A stretch of DNA of 53,620 bases from JANQGH01 sp039177555 (GCA_039177555.1 JBCDFV010000030.1:1-53620); one strand, 5' to 3'; counted from the stretch's first letter, positions 41,743 to 52,067 are shown. The notes: generated from the sequence alone by a model not told the origin. Translations and numbers: made by a program.

Positions 41743-43786
41743 CCAAGATTTGCGTATGGCCGTCGACATCGGCGGTACCTTCGTCGACGCCGTGGAACTG
41801 GACATGACGACCGGCGCCTTCCGGCTGGCCAAGGCGCCGACCACGCCGGGCGAGCCTTGGCGTGGCGTCTCCGACGCGATCGCCAAGCTGGCCACCGACC
41901 TGGCCCGGCTGGAGGTGTTCATTCACGGCACGACGCTGGGCCTGAACGCGGTGCTGGAGCGGCGCGGTGCCGTCACCGGCATCATCACCAATGACGGCTT
42001 TCGAGACATCTTCCTAATCGGGCGCGGCAATGTGCCCGACGACCACATGTATGACTTTCAGTACGAGCCGCCCGAACCGCTGGTGAAGCGCCGGCGGATC
42101 GCGGGCGTGGGCTGTCGCCTCGACTATAAGGGGCGCGAGCTTGAGCCGCTGGACGAGAACGGCGTACGCGCGGCCGCCCGCCATTTGGTGGAGGAGCAGG
42201 GCGTCGAGGCGATCGCGATCTGCTTTCTGTTCTCGTTTCGAGACCCAGCCCATGAGCAGCGGGCGGCGGAAATCATCCGCGCGCAATACCCGGAGGTGAA
42301 GGTCTCGATCTCGTCGGACATCGCGCGGGAGCATCGCGAGTATGAGCGCACCAGCACCACTGTGCTTGACGCCTATATCCGGCCAATCTTCGAGCGCTAT
42401 ATCGATCGGCTGTCGGAGGCGCTCAGCGATGGCGGCTTTGCCGGGCGGTTCCTGGTCATGCGCTCCGGCGGTGGCGCGATGACGACGGCGGCGGCGAAAG
42501 CATCGCCGACCCAGACGGTGCTCTCCGGCCCCGCCGGCGGCATCATCGGCGCCGCGTTCATGGCCGACCTGTTGGACCGACACGATCTGATCTCGTTCGA
42601 TGTCGGCGGCACGTCGCTGGATGTCTGCCTGATCGAAAACGCCCAGCCGGTGACGGCCCACGAGGCCGAACTGGAGCACTACCCCCTGCTGATCCCGACC
42701 TACGACATCCGTACGATCGGGGCGGGTGGCGGTTCGATCGCCTGGACGGACGAGGGGCTGTTGAAGGTCGGCCCGCAAAGCGCGGGCGCTGAGCCGGGCC
42801 CGATCTGCTATGGCAGGGGCGGTGAGCGGCCGACGGTGACCGACGCCGCGCTGATCCTCGGCTACGTCGATCCCGACCGGTTCCTGGAAGGCCAGATGAC
42901 TCTCGATGTCGCGGCGGCGCGCAGCGGGATCGAGCGTTGGATTGGCGCCGAGCTCGGCATGAATGTCGAGGCCGCTGCCGCCGGTATCTACGATGTTCTG
43001 TTAGCCCGCACCGTCGGTGCGGCGCGCCAGGTGACGGTCGAACGCAGCCGCGACCCGGCGACATTTTCGCTGTTGGCATTCGGCGGCGCCGGGCCGCTGT
43101 TGGCGCCGCTGGTCGCCCGCGACATGGGCATTCGCGAGGTGATCGTGCCGATCGTGCCGTCGGGCTTTTCCGCCTGGGGCATGCTGGGTGCAGACATCGT
43201 GAACGACTATGCCCGCACCGATCTGCGCCTGCTGGATGATGTCTCGGCCGACGATCTGGAAAGCCTGTTCGCGGCCATGGAGGCCGACGCGCGCGCGTCG
43301 CTGACCGATCAGGGGATCGGGGCCGACAACGCGGCGACGGAGCGGCAGCTTGAGCTGCGCTATATGGGCCAGGAGCATGCGCTGACGGTCGCGGTCGGCA
43401 GCGCGATCGATCGGGCGGCCTTGCGCCAGGTATTCGAGGAACTGCATGAGGCGAGGTACGGCCACGCCATGGAGGCGCCGGTTCAGATCCTGAATGTGCG
43501 TGTGCGCGGGCTGGGCATCGGCCGCAGTCCGACGGTGGCGGAAGTGGAGCGCGCTGATGGAGGGCCAGAACGGGCTTTGATCAACCAGCGTCCGGCCTAT
43601 TGCTTCGCGCGCAGGGCAATGACGCCGTTCGCCGTCTACGACCGTGCGCGCTTGGCGCCCGACGACCGGATCGACGGGCCGGCGATGGTCGACGAAGGCA
43701 CGTCGGTAACCGTGATCCAGTCCGACCAGCGGCTTGAGGTGAACCGATACGGGCATCTGCTCGTCACCGCCGCCGAGCGCGCTTGA
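41732..43786 (+). CDS. hyuA: Hydantoinase/oxoprolinase A subunit (HyuA)
   Basis: A 684-residue ATP-dependent subunit. It begins 'MAVDIGGTFVDAVELD', an ASKHA-type phosphate loop, then 'FIHGTTLGLNAVLERRGAVTGIITNDGFRD'. The central 'LSGPAGGIIGAAFMADL' and 'FDVGGTSLDVCLIE' and the later 'LLAFGGAGPLLAPLVARDMGI' are family hallmarks. HyuA proteins activate a carbonyl with ATP, and HyuB completes ring opening or carboxylation (N-methylhydantoin, 5-oxoproline, caprolactam, acetone or acetophenone). It is followed by two HyuB genes, 1 bp away and onward. The exact ring substrate is not readable. Confidence 0.92.
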   Translation: MAADQDLRMAVDIGGTFVDAVELDMTTGAFRLAKAPTTPGEPWRGVSDAIAKLATDLARLEVFIHGTTLGLNAVLERRGAVTGIITNDGFRDIFLIGRGNVPDDHMYDFQYEPPEPLVKRRRIAGVGCRLDYKGRELEPLDENGVRAAARHLVEEQGVEAIAICFLFSFRDPAHEQRAAEIIRAQYPEVKVSISSDIAREHREYERTSTTVLDAYIRPIFERYIDRLSEALSDGGFAGRFLVMRSGGGAMTTAAAKASPTQTVLSGPAGGIIGAAFMADLLDRHDLISFDVGGTSLDVCLIENAQPVTAHEAELEHYPLLIPTYDIRTIGAGGGSIAWTDEGLLKVGPQSAGAEPGPICYGRGGERPTVTDAALILGYVDPDRFLEGQMTLDVAAARSGIERWIGAELGMNVEAAAAGIYDVLLARTVGAARQVTVERSRDPATFSLLAFGGAGPLLAPLVARDMGIREVIVPIVPSGFSAWGMLGADIVNDYARTDLRLLDDVSADDLESLFAAMEADARASLTDQGIGADNAATERQLELRYMGQEHALTVAVGSAIDRAALRQVFEELHEARYGHAMEAPVQILNVRVRGLGIGRSPTVAEVERADGGPERALINQRPAYCFARRAMTPFAVYDRARLAPDDRIDGPAMVDEGTSVTVIQSDQRLEVNRYGHLLVTAAERA

Positions 43787-43787
43787 T

Positions 43788-45470
43788 ATGGCCGCGCGGA
43801 CTGACATCGACGGCGCCACGGTCGAGGTCGTGCAGAGCTATCTGACGGCGGCGGCCCACGAGATGCGGGCGACCTTGATCCGCACGGCGTTCAACCCGGT
43901 GATCTACGAGGTGCTGGATTTCGGCATCTCGATCTACGACGCGGCGATGGATCTGATCGCCGAGGCGCCCGGCCTTACCTTCTTCCTGGGCGCCAACGAC
44001 TACAGTGTGCGCAAGGTGATGGCGCATGTCGGGCCGGAGAATGTCGAGCCGGGCGACATCATCCTGTCGAACTATCCCTACTGGAATGCCGCACACACCT
44101 ATGACGCGACGTTGCTGGCGCCGGTGTTCGACCCCAGCGACGGGCGCCTGTTCGCCTATCTGTGCATCCGGGCGCACTGGATGGATCTGGGGGCAAAAGA
44201 CCCCGGCTATGTGCTGGACAGCACCGATATGCACCAGGAGGGTGTGGTCTTCCCCGGTACCAAGGTGTTCCGCCGCGGCCAGTCGAATGACGAGATCATC
44301 GACCTGATCCGCTTCAATTCCCGCATGCCGGATCTGGTGATCGGCGATCTGAACGCGCAGGTCGCCGCGCTGCGCACCGGCGAGCGGCGGCTGCATGAGA
44401 TCGTGGCGAAGTTCACCCGGCCGCGCCTTGACGCCGCCATCGCCACGATCATGGACCATGGCGAACGGACGACGGCGGCGGCGCTGGCGAACCTGCCCCA
44501 AGGAAGTTGGACGGCCAGCGACATCATCGACGATGACGGCATCAGCGATGATCCGGTAGCGATGCAGGTGACAGTCACGATCGAGGGCGGGGTCTTCGAG
44601 GTGGACTTCGCCGGTTCCGCAGCGGCCACGCGCGGGCCGGTGAACATGCCCTTCGGCTCGACCTTGGCCATGTGCAAGGTTGTGTTCAAATCCCTGACCT
44701 CGCCGAACCGGCCGTCGAACGCGGGCCAAACCCGCGCGCTGAAGGTGAAGGCCGAACCGGGCACGCTGTTCCACGCGGTCTACCCCGCGCCGACTTTCAC
44801 GCTGTGGACCGGCATCGTTGGGCTGGAGCTGATCCACAAGGCGTTGGCGCAGGCCATGCCGGACCGGATGGCGGCGTCGTCCGGCGGCGACGTTCCAGGG
44901 TTCATGATGATCGGCACCCATCCCGACACTGGGCAGATGTTTGCGATCTCGAACAACGATCCGGTCGGCTGGGGCGCGACGCCGCGCCATGACGGGGCCA
45001 GCGCGCTGATCCATCTGTCCGAAAGCATCGTGCGCAACACGCCGCTGGAGGTGCTGGAGACGAAGACGACGATGCTGATCGAACGGGCGGAGTTGCGGCC
45101 CGACTCCGGCGGCGCCGGACAGTATCGCGGCGGTCTCGGCCTGCATCGGGACATCAGGTTTCTGACCGATGGCGAGTTCCTGACCGTGATGAAGAAGACC
45201 AAGAGTCCGCCCTGGGCCTTGGAAGGCGGTCGCGAGACCGATCCCAACACCGTCATCCTGTTTCCCGGCACCGCGCGCGAGCGGCGCGTGTCGACCAAGC
45301 GCACGGCCGTGGCCGCCGGCGATCGGGTTACCCTGCTGACCGCGGGTGGCGGCGGCTACGGCGACCCGGCCAAGCGTGACCGCCAGCGCGTTCGCGAGGA
45401 TGTAGCGGAAGGATACGTTTCAGCGGACGCCGCGCGTACCGTCTATGGCGCGTCGCCCGACGATGGCTGA
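43788..45470 (+). CDS. hyuB: Hydantoinase B/oxoprolinase subunit (HyuB, copy 1)
   Basis: A 560-residue HyuB subunit. 'EVVQSYLTAAAHEMRATLIRTAFNPVIYEV' at the N-terminus, 'GDIILSNYPYWNAAHTYDATLLAPVF' and 'STDMHQEGVVFPGTKVF' are family blocks, as is 'GGGYGDPAKR' at the end. It starts 1 bp after hyuA. The next gene is a close paralogue, with long identical stretches and little length change. A single HyuA with two HyuBs suggests a three-part complex, or alternative B subunits with different substrates. Confidence 0.92.
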   Translation: MAARTDIDGATVEVVQSYLTAAAHEMRATLIRTAFNPVIYEVLDFGISIYDAAMDLIAEAPGLTFFLGANDYSVRKVMAHVGPENVEPGDIILSNYPYWNAAHTYDATLLAPVFDPSDGRLFAYLCIRAHWMDLGAKDPGYVLDSTDMHQEGVVFPGTKVFRRGQSNDEIIDLIRFNSRMPDLVIGDLNAQVAALRTGERRLHEIVAKFTRPRLDAAIATIMDHGERTTAAALANLPQGSWTASDIIDDDGISDDPVAMQVTVTIEGGVFEVDFAGSAAATRGPVNMPFGSTLAMCKVVFKSLTSPNRPSNAGQTRALKVKAEPGTLFHAVYPAPTFTLWTGIVGLELIHKALAQAMPDRMAASSGGDVPGFMMIGTHPDTGQMFAISNNDPVGWGATPRHDGASALIHLSESIVRNTPLEVLETKTTMLIERAELRPDSGGAGQYRGGLGLHRDIRFLTDGEFLTVMKKTKSPPWALEGGRETDPNTVILFPGTARERRVSTKRTAVAAGDRVTLLTAGGGGYGDPAKRDRQRVREDVAEGYVSADAARTVYGASPDDG

Positions 45471-47100
45471 CACGGGCGCAGTCGACGGCGCAACCCTGGA
45501 GGTCGTCCGCGCGACGCTGCTGTCGGTCGCGGAGGAAATGCGCACGACCTTGATGCGCACCGCGTTCAGCCCGGTCATCTACGAGGTGCGCGATTTCGGC
45601 ATCTCGATCTACGACCGCAATCTGGACCTGATTACCGAGGCGCCCGGCCTGACACGGTTCCTGGGCGCCAATGACTACGCCGTGCGCAAGGTGATCGATT
45701 TCGTCCGTGTCGATCGGTTGGCGCCCGGCGACGTGGTGCTGTCCAACTATCCCTACTGGAATGCCGCGCACACCTATGACGCCACGCTGATCGCGCCTGT
45801 CTTCAGCGATGCGGGCGACCTGCCGGTTGCGTATCTGTGTATCCGCGCCCATTGGCTCGATCTCGGCGCCAAGGACCCGGGCTATGTGCTCGACAGCACC
45901 GACATGCACCAGGAGGGGCTGGTGTTTCCCGGCACCAAGCTGGTCAAGGCCGGACGGCTCGACCAGGAACTCGTCGACATCATCCGCTTCAACTCCCGCA
46001 TGCCGGATGCGGTGATGGGCGACGTGAATGCGCAGCTTGCCGCGCTGGCGACAGGGCAGCGACGGATGCAAGCCGTTCTGCAGCGATTTGGCCCCGACCG
46101 GCTGCGGCAGGCGACGGACGCCCTGCTGGCCTATGGCGAGCGGATCACCGCGCGCGGCCTCGCCGACCTGCCGCAGGGCGAATGGCACGCGGTCGACTGG
46201 CTAGATGACGACGGTATCGGCGACGTGCCGATCCGCATGGCGGTCACGGTACGTCATCGCGACGGTCGGTTCGAGGTCGATTTCGACGGCTCAGCGCCGG
46301 CCGCCAAGGGGCCGGTCAACCTGCCCTTCGGGTCCACCCTGGCCACGGCCAAGGTCGCGTTCAAGGCACTGACCTCACCGTTCGAGCCGACCAATGGTGG
46401 GCAGATGCGCGCGCTAAGCGTCAAGGCGGCGCCAGGCACGCTGTTCCACGCGGTCTATCCCGCACCGACCTTCACCCAATGGACCGGCATCGTGGCGCTG
46501 GAGCTGATCTTCAAGGCCTTGGCACAGGCGATGCCCGAGCGCATTCAGGCCTGTTCCGGCGGGGACGTGCCCGGGTTCATGATGATCGGCACGCATCCGG
46601 ACAGCGGACGAGCCTACGCGATCTCGAACAACGAATCGGTGGGCTGGGGCGCCACCGTGCGCCATGACGGCCGCTTGGCCGGCAGCCATCTGGCGCAAAG
46701 CGTCGTGCGCAACACACCGGTGGAGGTTCTCGAAAGCAGAACCGCGATGCGCATGGACCGGCTGGAACTGCGCCCGGGGTCGTTCGGCAGCGGGCGTTTT
46801 CGGGGCGGACCGGGCCTACGCCGCGACATCGTGTTCACGGCCGACGGCGAGTTCCTGACGGTGGCGAAGAAGACGAGGACACGGCCGTGGGGTCTGGCCG
46901 GTGGAGGCGAGCCCGAACCAACGACTGTTGTCTTGTTTCCCGGCACCAATCGAGAACGCCGGGTCGGCACCGCCCGAACCGAGGTGCAGGCCGGCGATCG
47001 TATCGCTGTGCTGACGGCCGGCGGCGCCGGCTATGGTGATCCCGCCGACCGCGAGGCACGGGCTGAACGGGAGGACCGGCTAGACGGTCTGCTCGTGTAA
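45463..47100 (+). CDS. Hydantoinase B/oxoprolinase subunit (HyuB, copy 2)
   Basis: A second HyuB of 545 residues. ATG 45463 is preferred over ATG 45445 because 'MADTGAVDGATLEVVRA' then aligns with the start of copy 1 and overlaps its stop by 8 bp. Shared blocks include 'NYPYWNAAHTYDATL', 'LGAKDPGYVLDSTDMHQEG' and 'CSGGDVPGFMMIGTHPDSG'-like segments. The copy looks intact, with the usual 'GGAGYGDPADR' end. The two paralogues probably arose by tandem duplication in this operon. It converges with the permease at 47120-48742, separated by 19 bp and no obvious terminator. Confidence 0.91.
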   Translation: MADTGAVDGATLEVVRATLLSVAEEMRTTLMRTAFSPVIYEVRDFGISIYDRNLDLITEAPGLTRFLGANDYAVRKVIDFVRVDRLAPGDVVLSNYPYWNAAHTYDATLIAPVFSDAGDLPVAYLCIRAHWLDLGAKDPGYVLDSTDMHQEGLVFPGTKLVKAGRLDQELVDIIRFNSRMPDAVMGDVNAQLAALATGQRRMQAVLQRFGPDRLRQATDALLAYGERITARGLADLPQGEWHAVDWLDDDGIGDVPIRMAVTVRHRDGRFEVDFDGSAPAAKGPVNLPFGSTLATAKVAFKALTSPFEPTNGGQMRALSVKAAPGTLFHAVYPAPTFTQWTGIVALELIFKALAQAMPERIQACSGGDVPGFMMIGTHPDSGRAYAISNNESVGWGATVRHDGRLAGSHLAQSVVRNTPVEVLESRTAMRMDRLELRPGSFGSGRFRGGPGLRRDIVFTADGEFLTVAKKTRTRPWGLAGGGEPEPTTVVLFPGTNRERRVGTARTEVQAGDRIAVLTAGGAGYGDPADREARAEREDRLDGLLV

Positions 47101-47119
47101 TCGAGGCGCCGGTCCAGCT

Positions 47120-48742
47120 TCATGCCTCTGCCCTTTCGGCTGATTCCAGCTCCGCCCGACCTGACGCCATCAGCCGGTCGACCACACCGGACTCCAGCCG
47201 CAGCACAATGGCGAGGCGGAAGATGATGAGGGAGAAAACCGCCAGGATCAGCAGGTCCCAACCGTTCGGGATGAGCCCCAGCCCGCCGCCGTAATTGCCG
47301 ACATAGGACATGATGGCCAAGCCGGCGTAATAGGGCCACAGCCAGGCCGAGGCGCGGAGTTGAAGCGGTTCGACGCCGCCGCCCTTCATCCGGCGCGTGA
47401 CGGCCAGGATCAAGAGCCCGGCCATGGCGACGAGCATGATCTTCCAATTGGTCTGCCAGCCTGTCCAATAGACGACGAAGCCGACCAGCACGAAGGCGAT
47501 CGTCGCGAAGGTCGTGACCATCGGCAGCCGAACTGGCCGGAACCGGGTCGGTTCCTGCCGGCGCATGACCAAGAGGGCGACCGGGCCGAAAGCGAAGGAC
47601 AGCACGGCGGCCGTGCTGATGAACTCGACCAGCTCGTTCCAACCCGGCAGCGGCAGGACGACGACGATGCCGATCAGGAAGTTGAAGACGAGGCTCCAGC
47701 CCGGCACGTGAAAGCGGTTGAGCCGCTGGAAGATGTTGGGGATCTGGCCGGCCTTGGCCATCGAGTAGTTCACCCGCGCGGTCGAGGCGACGAAGGACAG
47801 GCCCGTGCCCGCCGGCGAGACAATGGCGTCGGCGTAGAGCAGGATCGCCAGCCATTGCAGCCCCAGGATCGCGGCGAACGCGGCGAAGGGGCCGCCAGGG
47901 GCCGTCTCGGTGATGCCGGCCCAGCCAGTGTCGAGATGGGCCACCGGGATCGCCCCGATGAAGGCGATTTGCAACAGGATGTAGAAGATGATGCAGAAGA
48001 CGACGGTACCGATGATCGACAAGGGCACGTCGCGCCTGGGATTGCGCGCCTCGCCGGCCATGTCCACGACGCTGCGGAAGCCGTAAAAGGCGAACATGAT
48101 GCCGCCGCTGGACACCGCACTCATCACGCCGGTGGCGCCATAGGGGGCGAAGCCGTCGAATTCGGTGAAGTTCTCCCACCGAAAACCGTAAACGATCAGC
48201 AGGATCGCGGCGACCACGGGGATCAGCAGTTTCCAGAAGGTGATGGTGGTGTTGGCGCGGGCGAAGTACTTGACACCCAGCAGATTAACCGCGGTGAACA
48301 GCGCCAAGAGGGCAATGGCGACCAGCACGCCCCCGAAGGTCAGGACGCGCTCGCCCTCAATGTTGACGCTGAGCCAGGGCAGATAGTTGCTGGCATAGTC
48401 CAGAACGGCGATGGCCTCCAGCGGGCCGGTCGCCACAAAGGCGGCCCAGCACAGCCAGCCGGCCATGAAGCCGCCCAGCGGACCGAAGGCGAAGTACGGG
48501 ATGCGGGCAAGCGCGCCGCCGACCGGCAGCATGCCGCCCAGTTCGGCATAAACCAGCGCGATGGCCAGGGTGACGACACCGCCGATGACCCAGGACAGGA
48601 TGCCGGCCGGCCCTGCCAACTGGGCCGTGTAGAGCGCCGCGAACAGCCAGCCGGAGCCGATGATGCTGAGGCCGGTGAACATCATGGCCACCGGGCCCAA
48701 TTGCCGGCTCAGACCCGTGGTCTCCGCCTTCGGCTGGGGCAT
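47120..48742 (-). CDS. APC-superfamily amino acid permease
   Basis: A polytopic membrane transporter of 540 residues with about 12-14 helices. The first helix region 'GPVAMMFTGLSIIGSGWLFAALYTAQLAGP' contains the APC-type GSGW substrate loop. 'YGFRSVVDMAGEARNPRRDVP' is the conserved intracellular loop of the AspT/YveA-like subgroup. ATG 48742 has AAGGG ten bases upstream, and a good promoter lies at 48790-48818. It may import an amino acid released by or related to the Hyu pathway, or work independently. Substrate is unknown. Confidence 0.9.
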   Translation of the reverse strand: MPQPKAETTGLSRQLGPVAMMFTGLSIIGSGWLFAALYTAQLAGPAGILSWVIGGVVTLAIALVYAELGGMLPVGGALARIPYFAFGPLGGFMAGWLCWAAFVATGPLEAIAVLDYASNYLPWLSVNIEGERVLTFGGVLVAIALLALFTAVNLLGVKYFARANTTITFWKLLIPVVAAILLIVYGFRWENFTEFDGFAPYGATGVMSAVSSGGIMFAFYGFRSVVDMAGEARNPRRDVPLSIIGTVVFCIIFYILLQIAFIGAIPVAHLDTGWAGITETAPGGPFAAFAAILGLQWLAILLYADAIVSPAGTGLSFVASTARVNYSMAKAGQIPNIFQRLNRFHVPGWSLVFNFLIGIVVVLPLPGWNELVEFISTAAVLSFAFGPVALLVMRRQEPTRFRPVRLPMVTTFATIAFVLVGFVVYWTGWQTNWKIMLVAMAGLLILAVTRRMKGGGVEPLQLRASAWLWPYYAGLAIMSYVGNYGGGLGLIPNGWDLLILAVFSLIIFRLAIVLRLESGVVDRLMASGRAELESAERAEA

Positions 48743-48789
48743 TGTGCGGCGCCCTTTTGTTGGGTATCGCGGTCGGACCGTCCGCGGCC

Positions 48790-48818
48790 CGTATAGCCTC
48801 GGTAGCGGTGGCCGACAA
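48790..48818 (-). promoter_or_regulatory. Sigma-70-type promoter of the amino acid permease
   Basis: Minus strand: TTGTCG (48818-48813), 17-base spacer, TATACG (48795-48790). It lies in the 93 bp gap between the dnaE2 stop and the permease start, 48 bp before the ATG. Confidence 0.6.
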
Positions 48819-48835
48819 GGATTCAACGGTCGGCA

Positions 48836-51800
48836 TCAATGGAAGTCGCGCGATTTCGGAATGACCCGGACGTTGCGGGGATGTTTGTGCAGGCTGGGCG
48901 GCGGGCGCCTTGGAGTGGTTTCCGGCTGGTCGTTGGCGCCGGGCGGCTGGCCGGCGAACAGGGTGGCGAGCAGGCCGGACATGTCCTGCAGCCGGTCAGC
49001 GACGACATGTATGATATTCTCATGGCGCTGGACCTTGCCGTGGATCAGGACCAGACGGCTGCCCATGACCACCTTGCGGTGGGTCTGGAAGATATGCTGC
49101 CAGACCACGGCATTCGCCACGCCGGTCTCGTCCTCCAAGGTGGCGAAGATCACGCCCTTGGCCGTACCCGGCCGCTGGCGGACCAGGACGATGCCGGCGA
49201 CCGAGACGCGCTGGCCGTCCTTCATGCCCATCAGGTCACGGTTGGCCGTGACCCCGCGCGCGGCGAAGTAAGACCGCAGGAAGGACATGGGGTGCGCCTT
49301 TAGGGACAGGCGCTGGGTTTGATAGTCGACCATCACCTGTTCGGACAGGTGCATGGCGGGCAGTGCGACCGGCTCTTCTTCAGCCTCTTCCCTGGCATCG
49401 GCGTGGGCGAACAGGGGCAAGGGGGCCACGGCCTTGATGGCGGAGACTTCCCACAGCGCCTGGCGCCGGTCGAGGCCCAGCGAGCCGAACGCGTCTGCGG
49501 CCGCCAGCCGTTCCAGGCTGGCGACCGGCACGCCGGCGTGGCGCCACAGGGTCGGCAGGTCGGGATAGGCCGTGCCCCGCGCCTTTACGATTTCCAGGCC
49601 GATTTCCTCGGCCAGCCCGTCGACCTCGCGCATGCCCAACCGCACGGCGCAACGGTCGCCCTCGGTGGGTTCCAGCGTGCAGTCCCAATCGCTGTGATTG
49701 ACATCGACCGGCCGCACCTCGACGCCATGCTCACGCGCGTCGCGCACAAGTTGGGCCGGGGCATAAAACCCCATGGGCTGGGAATTCAGGATGCCGCAGG
49801 CGAACACCTCCGGGTAATGCCATTTCAGCCAGGACGAGACATAGACCAGAAGGGCGAAGCTGGCGGCGTGGGATTCCGGAAAGCCGTATTCGCCGAACCC
49901 CTTGATCTGGTTGAAGCAGCGGGCGGCAAAGTCGGGGTCGTAGCCGCGTTCGATCATGCGGCCGACCATCTTTTGCTCCAGCTGTTCGATGGTGCCGCGC
50001 CGGCGGAAGGTGGCCATGGCATAGCGCAGATCGTTGGCCTCGCCGGCGTCGAACTTGGCCGCCTCGATGGCGATACGCATGGCCTGTTCCTGAAAGATCG
50101 GCACGCCGAGGGTCTTTTTCAGAATGCGCTCCAGTTCGTCACGCTCTCCGTGGGCTGGGTCAGGCGACGGATAGTCCACCGGCTCTATTCCGTCCCGCCG
50201 GCGCAGATAGGGATGGACCATGTCGCCCTGGATCGGGCCGGGGCGGACGATCGCGACCTCGATCACCAGATCGTAGAAATCCTTCGGCTTCAGCCGGGGC
50301 AGCATGTTCATCTGCGCCCGGCTTTCGACCTGGAACACGCCGACGGAATCGCCCTGCTGCAGCATGTCGTAGGTCGGCTTGTCGGTCATCGGGTGAAAGC
50401 CGGCCAGGGTGAATTTCCTGTCGTAATGTTGGCGGGCGAGCGCAAAGCACTTCGCCAGACAGGTCAGCATGCCCAGCGCCAGCACATCGACCTTCAAAAT
50501 GTGCAGCGCGTCCAGATCGTCCTTGTCCCATTCGACGAAGGTGCGGTCGTCCATGGCGGCGTTGCCGATCGGCACGATTTCGCTCAGCGGGTCCTGGGTC
50601 AGCACGAAGCCGCCGACATGCTGGGACAGATGGCGTGGAAAACCGATCAACTCCGCCGTCAGTTCCAAGGTCCGGCGCAGCATCGGGTCGGTCGGGTCCA
50701 GCCCGGCCTCGCGCACATGCTCGTCCGGCACGCCCTCTTCCGACCAACCCCAGACCATGCCGGCCAGCGCGCCTGTAACGTCATCGGTCAGGCCCATCGC
50801 CTTGCCGACCTCGCGCACGGCACTGCGCGAGCGGTAGGAGATTACCGTGGCGGCGATGCTGGCCCGTTCGCGGCCATAGCGGCGGTAGATGTACTGCATC
50901 ACCTCCTCGCGCCGCTCATGCTCGAAATCCACATCGATGTCGGGCGGCTCGTCGCGGGCTTCGGAGATGAAGCGTTCGAACAGAAGGTCGATCTCGACCG
51001 GGTTGACCTCGGTGATCCACAGGCAGAAGCAGACCGACGAGTTGGCCGCCGAGCCGCGCCCCTGGCACAGAATGCCCTGCTCGCGCGCCCAGCGCACGAT
51101 ATCGTGCACGGTCAGGAAATAGGGCGCGTAGTCGCGTCGTTTGATGATCGCCAGTTCCTTGACCAGCGTCTCGCGCACCTTGACCGGAATGCCGTCCGGG
51201 AAGCGGCGGGCGGCCCCCGCCCAGGTCAGATCCTCCAGATGCTCTTGCGGGGTTTTGCCGGGCGGCACGGGCTCGTCGGGATAGTTGTAGCGCAGTTCGT
51301 CCAGGCTGAACCGACAGGCCTCCATGATGTCCAGTGTGCGGGCCACGGTCTGTTCGTGGCTGGCGAACAGGCGGGCCATTTCGTCCGCCGGTTTCAGATG
51401 CCGTTCGGCGTTGGCGTGCAGGTGCCAGCCACCCTCGTGAATGGTGCAATGTTCGCGGATGCAGGTCAGGACGTCCTGCAGGGCACGCCGGTCGGGATGG
51501 TGATAGTGGACATCCCCGGTGGCGACCAAGGGCGCACCGGCCGCCGCAGCAATCGCGGCCAGCCGGTTGATCCGGGCCTTGTCGTCGCCGCGGTAAAGCG
51601 CGTGGGCGGCCAGATAACAGGGCGCGTTGAGCCGGGACGCGATCTCGGTGACCTCGGCGGTGAAGGCCGCGTCTTCCCAGGTTTCGGGCGGGATCAGGAT
51701 GAAGATCTGGCCTTCGGCATGGTCGTAGACGTCGGCCAGGTCGAGGTCGCATGCGCCCTTTTCCGCCCGCCTTTTGCCCAGGGTCAGGAGGCGGCTGAGC

Positions 51801-52063
51801 CTGCCATAGGCGGCCCGGTCGGTCGGCAGGCAGAGCAGGCTGGGGCCGTCGCGCAGGTCAAGCCGGCAGCCGGGAATGAAGCGGATGCCGGCCTGCTTGG
51901 CGGCGGTATGGGCACGCACGACACCGGCCAGCGTGTTGCGGTCGGTCACGGCGATGGCGCGCAGGCCAAGGGCGGCCGCCGTCAGCATCAACTCGTCAGG
52001 ATGGGAGGCGCCGCGCAGGAACGAAAAATTGCTGGCGACCTGAAGTTCGGCGTAGCCGGTCAT
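48836..52063 (-). CDS. dnaE2: Error-prone DNA polymerase III alpha-like, DnaE2/ImuC
   Basis: A 1075-residue C-family polymerase. The PHP domain at the N-terminus ('AELQVASNFSFLRGASHPDELMLTAAALGL') has the DnaE2-type degenerate metal motifs. The catalytic aspartates lie in 'PPDIDVDFEH' at about residue 375. An OB domain near the C-terminus ('VSVAGIVLVRQRPGTAKGVIFATLEDETG') and the final 'VRVIPKSRDFH' are typical of DnaE2. ATG 52063 is preceded by GGATGAGG, 4 bp after the imuB stop. With ImuB and ImuA it performs SOS-induced translesion synthesis and damage mutagenesis. No LexA box is in view because the operon start lies beyond the window. Confidence 0.94.
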   Translation of the reverse strand: MTGYAELQVASNFSFLRGASHPDELMLTAAALGLRAIAVTDRNTLAGVVRAHTAAKQAGIRFIPGCRLDLRDGPSLLCLPTDRAAYGRLSRLLTLGKRRAEKGACDLDLADVYDHAEGQIFILIPPETWEDAAFTAEVTEIASRLNAPCYLAAHALYRGDDKARINRLAAIAAAAGAPLVATGDVHYHHPDRRALQDVLTCIREHCTIHEGGWHLHANAERHLKPADEMARLFASHEQTVARTLDIMEACRFSLDELRYNYPDEPVPPGKTPQEHLEDLTWAGAARRFPDGIPVKVRETLVKELAIIKRRDYAPYFLTVHDIVRWAREQGILCQGRGSAANSSVCFCLWITEVNPVEIDLLFERFISEARDEPPDIDVDFEHERREEVMQYIYRRYGRERASIAATVISYRSRSAVREVGKAMGLTDDVTGALAGMVWGWSEEGVPDEHVREAGLDPTDPMLRRTLELTAELIGFPRHLSQHVGGFVLTQDPLSEIVPIGNAAMDDRTFVEWDKDDLDALHILKVDVLALGMLTCLAKCFALARQHYDRKFTLAGFHPMTDKPTYDMLQQGDSVGVFQVESRAQMNMLPRLKPKDFYDLVIEVAIVRPGPIQGDMVHPYLRRRDGIEPVDYPSPDPAHGERDELERILKKTLGVPIFQEQAMRIAIEAAKFDAGEANDLRYAMATFRRRGTIEQLEQKMVGRMIERGYDPDFAARCFNQIKGFGEYGFPESHAASFALLVYVSSWLKWHYPEVFACGILNSQPMGFYAPAQLVRDAREHGVEVRPVDVNHSDWDCTLEPTEGDRCAVRLGMREVDGLAEEIGLEIVKARGTAYPDLPTLWRHAGVPVASLERLAAADAFGSLGLDRRQALWEVSAIKAVAPLPLFAHADAREEAEEEPVALPAMHLSEQVMVDYQTQRLSLKAHPMSFLRSYFAARGVTANRDLMGMKDGQRVSVAGIVLVRQRPGTAKGVIFATLEDETGVANAVVWQHIFQTHRKVVMGSRLVLIHGKVQRHENIIHVVADRLQDMSGLLATLFAGQPPGANDQPETTPRRPPPSLHKHPRNVRVIPKSRDFH

Positions 52064-52067
52064 GGCC

